From assembly GCA_964412195.1 (NCBI GenBank), contig CAYPNP010000026.1:1-61592 (forward strand): a stretch of DNA of 61,592 nt, given 5' to 3'. This DNA comes from CAYPNP01 sp964412195 (GTDB lineage: Bacteria > Acidobacteriota > JAAYUB01). Positions 8,431 through 14,882 of the stretch are shown here, one piece after another (within the stretch, counting starts at the first letter, position 1; every line of letters starts with the position of its first letter). The notes beneath the pieces were generated by a model. It made no database searches. It had not been told where the DNA came from and worked only from the letters and a program-made list of their open reading frames with translations. Made by a program: the position numbers and the translations under genes.

Positions 8431-10800
8431 ATGAACCTGAAGAGCCGCCTCCTGCTGGCGCTGATCCCGGCCATCCTGGTCACGTTCGGCGCCCTGATGA
8501 TCATCAGCTTCAAGAACAGCGAGTCCACCGTCCTGACCCAGATCAACAAGGAATCCTTTGAGCTGGCACGCTCCAACGCCCGCGAGTTCGACATCCTGTT
8601 CGAGTCGTCCCGGGAGATCGCGGAAGGGCTGGCGATCTCGCTGGGCGTGATGGACCAACTCACGGCCGAGGGCGTCGACGAGCTGCTGCAGAACACCCTC
8701 TCCCGGAATCCGGGCGTCTACGGCAGCACGGCGGCGTTCATCCCCGGCAAGAGCCAGTTGGGCGAATACGCGCCGTACTACTGCCGCAGCCCCGAGGGGC
8801 TGCGGTTCTCCTCCCTGGCGGACACCACTTACAATTACCAGCGTTGGGACTGGTTCCGGAAGCCTCTCGCCTCCGGGCGGGGATTCTGGGTGGAGCCCTA
8901 TAACGACCTCGGCGGCGGCAACATCCTGATGACCACCTACGCCACCCCGATCCGCCGGCGCGGCGAGGTCATCGGCGTGGCCACGGTGGACATCTCGCTC
9001 GAGAACCTGGTCGACCGCCTCAGCCGGCTCGCCTTGCAGCGCGGTGGGCGGGCCTTCATCGTGACGGCGGAGGGGCACATCATCGCCCGCTCGATCGCCG
9101 GCAGACGCGAGCCGTTGACGGCGGAGACCCTCTGGGACTACGCCGATCGTTCGCCGGATCCCGAGATGAAGCGGCTGGCAGCGCTGATCCGGGACCCGGA
9201 GCCGGATTTCGTGGACATGACCGATCCGTACAGCGGGCGGCCGTCCCTGGTGATCGACGCCCGGATCGAATCCATCCACTGGACCCTGGCCGTGATCGCC
9301 CCGCGGGAAGTGGTCCTGAGCCCGCTGATCCAGCTGCGGTCCACCGTCCTCCAGGTGTCCGCGGTGATCGTGGGCCTGATCGTGCTCATCATCCTGTGGG
9401 TCTCGAATTCGATCACCTCGCCCATCAAGCGGTTCGTGGCCCAGGTGGACGAATTCTCCCGGGGGAACTACTCCGCGCGCCTGCCGGAAGACAAGGGGCC
9501 CGCGGAGCTGCGGGGGCTTGCCCGGGGCTTCAATCGGCTCGGTTCGGCCATCGTGGCCCGGATCGAGGAGGTGAAGAGCACCACCGCCCGGACGGAGAGC
9601 TACCACAAGGAGCTGATGATCGCCTCCGAGATCCAGAAGGGGATCCTGCCGCGGCAGTTCCCTCCGTTTCCCGAACTGGAGGGCCGGGTGGGCCTCTACG
9701 GCATGAACCGTCCGGCCCGGGAAGTGGGCGGCGACTATTTCGATTTCATCCGGCTGCCGGACGGCGGCGTGGGCGTGGTGGTGGCGGACGTGTCCGGCAA
9801 GGGCGCCGGCGCCGCGCTGTTCATGGCCATGACCCGGTTGCTGGTGCGCACCATGGCGACGCGGGGCTACCCGCCGGCGGAGATCGCCCGGCGGACCAAC
9901 CACATGCTGGCGCAGGACAACGAAGCCGGCATGTTCGTGACCATGCTCTACGGCGACTTCGACCTGGCCACCGGCCGGGTCCGGTTTGTCTGCGCCGGCC
10001 ACAACCCGCCGGTGCGCCGCTTCGCCGACGGACGCACCGAGGTGATCGCGCTGACCCATGGCGTGCCGCTGGCCGTGCTGCCCGCAACCCACTACGTGGT
10101 CACGGAGCTGACTCTGGCGCCGGGAGAGGCGCTGGTGCTGTACAGCGACGGCGTCACCGACGCGCAGAACGAAAAGGAAGAGGAGTTCGGGATGGCGCGG
10201 CTGGAAGCGGCGGTGACCGGGGCCCCGGGCGGCGACGCCCGGCTGATGGCGGACTCCATTCTCGCCTCGGTGGACGCCTTCGCCGGCGGGGCCGGGCAGC
10301 CGGACGACATCACCCTGCTGACGCTGGCCCGGCCGGCCGGCGCGGCGGCGGCCGCCCCGTCGCCCGCGGAGCATCCGGAAGAGACGATCCACCTGACTCT
10401 TCCGGCGCGGACGGCCGTGCTGGCCAAGGTGGCCGAGATGACCGCCCGGGTCGCCCGCGACATCGGCTTCCCCGAGGCCGAGATCCAGCGGATCGTCCTG
10501 GCCGTCGATGAGGTCGTCACCAACGTGATCGCCTACTCCTACGGCCCTGGGACCACGGAAACCCTCGAACTGGATCTGATCCCCCGCTCCGACGGCCTGG
10601 CCGTCACGGTGACCGACTACGGCCCGCCGTTCAATTTCGAAGCGAAAAGCCGGATTTACGACGGGCACGCCACCGAGGACATGCCCGAGGGTGGGATCGG
10701 CCTGTTCCTCGTCCGCCAGTACATGGACGAGGTCCGGTACGAGCCGGACACCTACGCCGGCAATGTGGTGACGATGGTCAAGCACCTGCCGAAGGCTTGA
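8431..10800 (+). CDS. Membrane sensor with PP2C (RsbU/SpoIIE) phosphatase and RsbW-like kinase domains
   Basis: The 789-aa protein has a TM helix near 7-27, a periplasmic dCache-like sensor (about 30-305) and a second TM near 308-326. HAMP (about 328-382), a short coiled linker, PP2C/SpoIIE phosphatase (about 405-640) and a C-terminal GHKL ATPase of the RsbW type (about 650-789) follow. Phosphatase metal-site motifs are EVGGDYFD near 430 and VADVSGKGAG near 450. Kinase motifs are AVDEVVTNVIAYSY near 690 (N box) and PEGGIGLFLVRQY (G box). Phosphatase and antagonist kinase on one chain would set the phosphorylation state of the upstream STAS protein. No sigma factor gene is adjacent. Confidence 0.9.
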   Translation: MNLKSRLLLALIPAILVTFGALMIISFKNSESTVLTQINKESFELARSNAREFDILFESSREIAEGLAISLGVMDQLTAEGVDELLQNTLSRNPGVYGSTAAFIPGKSQLGEYAPYYCRSPEGLRFSSLADTTYNYQRWDWFRKPLASGRGFWVEPYNDLGGGNILMTTYATPIRRRGEVIGVATVDISLENLVDRLSRLALQRGGRAFIVTAEGHIIARSIAGRREPLTAETLWDYADRSPDPEMKRLAALIRDPEPDFVDMTDPYSGRPSLVIDARIESIHWTLAVIAPREVVLSPLIQLRSTVLQVSAVIVGLIVLIILWVSNSITSPIKRFVAQVDEFSRGNYSARLPEDKGPAELRGLARGFNRLGSAIVARIEEVKSTTARTESYHKELMIASEIQKGILPRQFPPFPELEGRVGLYGMNRPAREVGGDYFDFIRLPDGGVGVVVADVSGKGAGAALFMAMTRLLVRTMATRGYPPAEIARRTNHMLAQDNEAGMFVTMLYGDFDLATGRVRFVCAGHNPPVRRFADGRTEVIALTHGVPLAVLPATHYVVTELTLAPGEALVLYSDGVTDAQNEKEEEFGMARLEAAVTGAPGGDARLMADSILASVDAFAGGAGQPDDITLLTLARPAGAAAAAPSPAEHPEETIHLTLPARTAVLAKVAEMTARVARDIGFPEAEIQRIVLAVDEVVTNVIAYSYGPGTTETLELDLIPRSDGLAVTVTDYGPPFNFEAKSRIYDGHATEDMPEGGIGLFLVRQYMDEVRYEPDTYAGNVVTMVKHLPKA

Positions 10801-11537
10801 CACCGGCGGCGGGGAGCGCGGCGGTCCGGGAGGCGACCTTGTTCCAGGCGGTGATCTTCGATTTCGACGGGGTGATCGTCGACTCCGAGCGGCTGCACTA
10901 CCGGGCCATCCAGGCCGCGCTGGCACCCCTGGGCATCTCCTTTTCCTACGATGAATACCTTCGGCGCTACGTCGGCTTCGACGACCGGGACGCCTTCCGG
11001 GAAGCGCTCCGCGCTGCCGGGCAGCCGACCGATGAAGATCGGGTTGAGGCGCTGTGCCGGCTGAAGGCCGCCGCCTTCCGCCGGGTGCTGGACGGTGGGA
11101 TCCCGCAGATTCCCGGCGCGGCGGAGCTGATCCGCGCCCTGCACAACCGCGGGGTGCCGCTGGCGGTGGCCAGCGGGGCGCTGGAGGAGGAGATCGGGCT
11201 GGTGCTGGGGCGGCTCGGCCTGCTGGAGTGCTTCGCGGCCATCGTTTCCGCCGACCAGGTGGCGGCGTCCAAGCCCGATCCCGCCACCTACCGGCTGGCA
11301 GTGGAGCGCCTGGCGGCGGCCTTCCCGGTCCGCGTCATTATCCCCTCGGCCTGCCTGGCCATCGAGGACACCGCCTGCGGCGTGGAGAGCGCGCGGGCCG
11401 CCGGCCTGCGGGTGCTGGCGCTGGCCACCACCACCGCCGTCACCGACCTGGCCGGCGCGGACTGGCTCCTGCCCAGCCTGGCCGGACTCTCGCCGGATGA
11501 TCTGCTGGCGGGGAGAATCACTAGCTCACGGAGCTGA
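10797..11537 (+). CDS. HAD-superfamily hydrolase (beta-phosphoglucomutase-like)
   Basis: The protein is 246 aa from a TTG start whose bases overlap the TGA of the upstream gene (TTGA). A TTG at 10840 would give a 232-aa protein starting near LFQAVIFDFDG. HAD motif I is DFDGVIVDSE near 21-30, motif II is AVASG, motif III is the Lys in SKPDP, and motif IV is AIEDTACG. The alpha-helical cap between motifs I and II places it in the phosphoglucomutase / phosphoglycolate-phosphatase-like subfamily. The substrate is unknown. Translational coupling suggests expression with the STAS / phosphatase-kinase pair; a functional link is not evident. Confidence 0.88.
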   Translation: MTPAAGSAAVREATLFQAVIFDFDGVIVDSERLHYRAIQAALAPLGISFSYDEYLRRYVGFDDRDAFREALRAAGQPTDEDRVEALCRLKAAAFRRVLDGGIPQIPGAAELIRALHNRGVPLAVASGALEEEIGLVLGRLGLLECFAAIVSADQVAASKPDPATYRLAVERLAAAFPVRVIIPSACLAIEDTACGVESARAAGLRVLALATTTAVTDLAGADWLLPSLAGLSPDDLLAGRITSSRS

Positions 11538-11998
11538 GGAACACTTGAGCAATCTGAACGCCGAACGTCCAACGTCGAACTCTGAACGCTGAACGCGGAA
11601 GGGGAACGGCACCTCCGTGGTGTTGCTGGCTCCCCTTCTAACGTTCGACTTTGGACGTTCAGCGCTCGATCGGATGGCGGCCTTTGCTGATTGAAGCGGG
11701 GTCAGGCTCTGTCACAATCTGTTCGGTTTGCTCAACCAACGCTTTGATCCGTGTCTATCGGTTTTAGAATCCGTGTTCATCCGTGCTGAATTTCCCCGAT
11801 GGGGCGATGGAAAGAGACGTGATATGATCCAAGCCAATTTGTGACAGAGCTTGGCACCATGGCATTGCAGATCCCCGTTCAGCGTTCGATGTTCAACGTT
11901 CAGCGTTCGGATTGCTCTTGGCGGCCTTTGCGCCTTGGCGGTTCAATTGTGACAGAGCCTGACGCCGTTGCATTATCTTGACCTGATGGAGGTGCGGA
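11538..11998. other. Repeat-filled spacer
   Basis: There is no gene. From left to right it contains an inverted heptad hairpin (11554-11670) and a GTGTCAGGCTCTGTCAC-type element on the minus strand near 11699. Next come GATCCGTGTTCATCCGTG words near 11747-11793 and a GTGACAGAGC element at 11841. A single heptad arm lies at 11874-11911, a TTTGCGCCTTGGCGG word near 11925, and another GTGACAGAGCCTGAC element at 11949-11973, directly ahead of the thioesterase RBS. Confidence 0.7.
11554..11670. repeat. Inverted heptad-repeat hairpin 2
   Basis: Left arm units are GAACGCC / GAACGTC / GAACTCT / GAACGCT. They are followed by a GGAAGGGGAAC core and a mirrored CCCCTTC, then GTTCGAC and GTTCAGC units. 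The order is GAAC first, GTTC second, as in every other paired copy in this window. Confidence 0.8.
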
Positions 11999-12508
11999 AT
12001 GTCGGACGGGCGAATGGGGAAAAAGGCCAGCGAGTCGGTCGTCACCATGACCGAGCTGGTCCTGCCCCACCACACCAACCAGCTCGGCAATCTCCTGGGA
12101 GGCCAGCTGATGCATTGGATCGACATCTGCGCCGCCCTGTCGGCCTCCCGGCACTCCGGCCGGATCTGCGTGACGGCCTCGCTCGACCGGCTGGATTTCC
12201 ATAAACCCATCAAGCTCGGCGAAGTGGTGACGCTGGTGGCCATCGTGAACCGGGCGTTCCGCACCTCGATGGAAGTGGGCGTCCGGGTGACGGCGGAGCG
12301 GTTCAGCAGCGACGCGTCGTCCAAGCACACCAACAGCGCCTATCTCACCTTCGTCAGCGTGGACGGAGACGGGAAACCCGTCCCGACGTTCCCGGTCATC
12401 CCGGATTCGGAGGAGCAGGAGCGGCGGTACCGGGAAGCGCTGGAGCGCCGGCAATACCGGCTGGGCCACGCCGGCACGGAATCCGGCCGGGAGGACAAGG
12501 AATCGTGA
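11999..12508 (+). CDS. Acyl-CoA thioesterase (hotdog fold)
   Basis: The 169-aa protein starts at the ATG at 11999, with GGAGGTG about 5 nt upstream. HHTNQLGNLLGGQLMHWID at 24-42 is the YciA/BFIT-type hotdog signature, with Asn31 and Asp42 in catalytic positions. SLDRLDFHKPIKLGEVV near 60-76 is the second conserved block. The enzyme should hydrolyse acyl-CoA in the cytoplasm. The stop codon TGA (12506-12508) is the second to fourth base of a GTGACGGAGCCTGAC repeat, so the repeat supplies the stop and the last few charged residues may have been reshaped by it. Confidence 0.9.
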   Translation: MSDGRMGKKASESVVTMTELVLPHHTNQLGNLLGGQLMHWIDICAALSASRHSGRICVTASLDRLDFHKPIKLGEVVTLVAIVNRAFRTSMEVGVRVTAERFSSDASSKHTNSAYLTFVSVDGDGKPVPTFPVIPDSEEQERRYREALERRQYRLGHAGTESGREDKES

Positions 12509-12831
12509 CGGAGCCTGACCCCATTGCATCATTCAAACCACGAACCACACGAACCACACGAAGGGCTAGAAACCGGACGGAATCTGTGACAAACCCTGAC
12601 ACCGGCAGCTACATGAAGCCGTGACGAAGTCTGGTCCCATTGAACTCCAGTCCGAACGCTGGACGTCAAGCGTCGGATTCCGAACGCTGAACGAAATCCG
12701 CACAGCCTTGAAAGACTCAGCTCCCCGTTCAACGTTCGGCGTTCGACGTTGGACGTTCAGCGTTCGGATTCCGCTTGGCGGCCTTTGCGCCTTTGCGGTA
12801 AAAATGTGACTGAGCCTGACACCCTTGCATT
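12505..12831. repeat. Repeat cluster between thioesterase and glutaminase remnant
   Basis: The cluster holds four GTGAC-type elements (12505, about 12586, about 12620 and 12806) and a CCACACGAA word repeat near 12537-12562. An inverted heptad pair spans 12643-12772 (GAACGCT arm then GTTCGGC arm, with CTCCCCGTTC at the core edge). A TTTGCGCCTTTGCGG word lies near 12782. No ORF here has protein-like content. Confidence 0.8.
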
Positions 12832-13299
12832 CGGGAGAAGGGTTTCGATCCCGAGAATCAGCTCTGCACCGACGACTTCGCCGGGCACCTGGAGCCAGAA
12901 ATACAACCTGGTCTGGGATCAATTTCTGGGCTACGGGCTCTTCCCCCGGGAGGCCGTCCGGAAGGAGATGGACTATTACCGGAAGGTGGCGGCGCCGTAC
13001 GGGCTGCCCCTGGACAACCGCAGGGACTGGACCAAGCTGGACTGGATCCTCTGGACCGCCGCCCTGGCCGACACCCCGGCCGAGTTCGACCGCTTCCTGC
13101 ACCGGTGCTCGCCTTCTGCCGCGAGACTCCGGACCGGGTTCCGCTCACCGACTGGTACGACGCCCGGACGGCGAGGAAGGCCGGCTTCCAGGCCCGCTCG
13201 GTGGTGGGCGGCGTCCTCATCAGGATGCTGGCCGACCCCGCCCTGTCCGCCAAGTGGCAGGCCCGGTTCCCCACCCCGCCGGCCCCCTCCGCGCGGTGA
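12832..13299 (+). pseudogene. Glutaminase A family (DUF4965/DUF1793-type) remnant
   Basis: Only the C-terminal region of a protein normally about 700-800 aa long survives, in three pieces. GFDPENQLCTDDFAGHL lies in the frame of 12832. The frame then switches at 12881-12892 to PGTWSQKYNLVWDQFLGYG and DWILWTAALADTP. It shifts again at about 13100-13105 to LAFCRETPDRVPLTDWYDA and GFQARSVVGGVLIRML. About 55 residues normally lie between the first two motifs. The bases CCGGGCACCTGG serve both frames at that junction, so microhomology deletion is likely. The N-terminal part ends at a GTGAC-type repeat. The second shift looks like one missing C in CACCGG. Confidence 0.8.
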
Positions 13300-13318
13300 G
13301 GAGATGTTGTGAAAGGAC

Positions 13319-13396
13319 TGTGACAGAGCCTGACCCCATGGCATTCTCGCCGGCGGCAGCGACGTCCACAATGTGACAGAGCCTGACACCATCCTA
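13319..13396 (+). repeat. Two GTGACAGAGCCTGAC elements
   Basis: Copies at 13320 (GTGACAGAGCCTGACCCC followed by ATGGCATT) and 13373 (GTGACAGAGCCTGACACC followed by ATCC) lie between the glutaminase remnant and the immunity genes. Each is a near-palindrome: GTGACAG and CTGACAC differ from perfect inverted arms at one base. Confidence 0.8.
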
Positions 13397-13409
13397 GGAG
13401 CAGCGATGC

Positions 13410-13754
13410 TCAATAGCTGAAGTCAGCGGTATAATTCCACTCTTCTTGATCCACCCGTTTCACCGTAAAGATGACTCGTTGCCAATGCCTGCCGTGATCG
13501 CGAAAGAGTTGACCAAGTTTGTAGGTGGCCTCGAAAAGCTTTTCTGAAGGTGTAATCGCCTCCGAGTTCCGCTCCGGGCTTGTAATCACATGCGAATACT
13601 TCTCGACGCCGCTCTCCAAATCATAGGTCACGGTCAGAGTAACTTCATTCCACCACTCTGGTGTGAGATCAATCAACTCGTTCACTATTTCCTGATCGAT
13701 AATTGTTTCTTTACGTTGAAGTTCCTCGTTCACCTGAGAATTTTCCTCACTCAT
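13410..13754 (-). CDS. Immunity protein, YezG/DUF600-like
   Basis: The 114-aa acidic protein starts MSEENSQVNEEL and ends WQRVIFTVKRVDQEEWNYTADFSY. The pattern of WxxVTLTVTYD in the first half, LFEATYKLGQLFRDHG in the middle, and a final beta hairpin closing in DFSY resembles the YezG family. In Bacillus, YezG protects against the LXG DNase toxin YeeF. It is the last gene of a leftward immunity stack (Rhs toxin, CdiI-like, ComJ-like, this gene). No cognate toxin is encoded in the window, so it looks like an orphan immunity gene. GC content is lower than in neighbouring housekeeping genes. Confidence 0.6.
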   Translation of the reverse strand: MSEENSQVNEELQRKETIIDQEIVNELIDLTPEWWNEVTLTVTYDLESGVEKYSHVITSPERNSEAITPSEKLFEATYKLGQLFRDHGRHWQRVIFTVKRVDQEEWNYTADFSY

Positions 13755-13808
13755 GGAAGAGTGTCTGTCCAGTTACCTTGACTGTGAAGAATCGAAGCGC
13801 AGCTTCGT

Positions 13809-14297
13809 TTAGACTTCCGCGATCTCAGCATCCTCCACCAATTCCTCGGGAGGATTGAGTTGCTCATCCGCAAGCAGGATCCGGCTGTGAACCGCGGGCG
13901 ACAATACTCGCTCGAAGAAAAGGTCAATCTCCTCTTCTTGATCGTTCAGAACATACTGAGCCGCGGTCACAAGATAATGACCAACCTCGATCTCTAGATA
14001 CCGATTCGTGACGGTCTCATCCGGGCCCTATACAAACACTTTCCCTTGCGGGGAAAAGAAAGGAACCGCGATCACGCGCTGATGCTCGTTCCGTTTCGTG
14101 AACGGCAGCAGCCAGACGTGCACATTTGCTTTTCCAAAGTCGAGAATCGTGCCGAAACAGACCACTGATTCCCGGCGGGCAAACCCTTGTCTGACATGAT
14201 GATCTTGCCAAACGCAGCCAGGAAGTGTGACGGAATCGTCATAGACCATGAACTGGCCATATGAAAAAGGCAGCTTGAAATCGAGCGTCGATTTCAT
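13809..14297 (-). pseudogene. ComJ-like nuclease-immunity gene with an in-frame TAG
   Basis: Read from the ATG at 14295-14297 (an upstream TTG at 14309 is also possible), the protein gives KLPFSYGQFMVYDDS, then WQDHHVRQGFARRESVVCFG, DFGKANVHVWLLPF and VIAVPFFSPQGKVFV. A TAG follows at 14028-14030. The same frame then continues GPDETVTNRYLEIEVGHYL and DLFFERVLSPAVHSRILLAD to a TAA at 13809-13811. The continuous similarity on both sides of the TAG matches the ComJ (Nin) family, inhibitors of DNA-entry-type nucleases used as toxin immunity proteins. A single nonsense mutation in a recently functional gene is the simplest reading. A sequencing error or suppression is possible. Confidence 0.65.
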
Positions 14298-14383
14298 GGA
14301 TTGGGACAAAGCCCGTCACCGCCTGATATCAGTCTCACAACCAGCCCTGATCTCGAAGAAACCTGTCAATGAACGCAGGCATA

Positions 14384-14881
14384 TCAGGAACATCGGCTGA
14401 GTGCCAAACGCAAAGCGGCGCCTATTTCCATTGAGGTGCTGCTGGCTGGAAGGACTACATAGTCCGATTCATGAATACCCTCACCGCTCCATCCTTCCAA
14501 TTTGTCGTGGTGCGTTGGCTTGAAGATGATCTTGTCACCTTGGTGCTCAATCCAACAATCCTTCATATCCTTGAAGAGTCCTCTGCGGCTCTTATAGCCG
14601 TAACGGTCGATCATCCTCACGACCCAATCCTCATAGAGTCTTTTCGAATTCTCAAAATCGAAAAAAGCATTCGCCTCCTCCATCGTCAGAACGCGACTGG
14701 ATTCAAGCGCATGTAACACGGCTTCCCCGATGGTCTGGTCATCGGCATCCGGTTGAAGGAAGAATTCTTTGCCCTTGGGATCCCGCGCGGTCCGACGTCT
14801 GCCGGAAAACGTGCTGATGTAAAGAAGTTCTCCATTCCAAAGTGCATCCGCCCAAGATCTTTCAATATTGTCGTCCACCAT
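14384..14881 (-). CDS. CdiI-family immunity protein
   Basis: The protein is 165 aa, and its start overlaps the end of the Rhs toxin gene so closely (one base between) that translational coupling is likely. YKSRRGLFKDMKDCWIE near 95-111, FKPTHHDKLEGWSG near 119-132, SDYVVLPA and a final GAALRLALSRCS match the CdiI family, which partners CdiA C-terminal nuclease domains. It should bind and block the toxin domain encoded immediately upstream in sister cells. The base composition is AT-richer than the Rhs core, as expected for an exchangeable toxin/immunity tip. Confidence 0.75.
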   Translation of the reverse strand: MVDDNIERSWADALWNGELLYISTFSGRRRTARDPKGKEFFLQPDADDQTIGEAVLHALESSRVLTMEEANAFFDFENSKRLYEDWVVRMIDRYGYKSRRGLFKDMKDCWIEHQGDKIIFKPTHHDKLEGWSGEGIHESDYVVLPASSTSMEIGAALRLALSRCS

Positions 14882-14882
14882 G

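Noticed and set aside
13800..14309. Two separate small genes either side of the TAG at 14028-14030
   Set aside because: The downstream part has no start codon or RBS and continues the ComJ-like domain in the same frame. One interrupted gene explains both parts.
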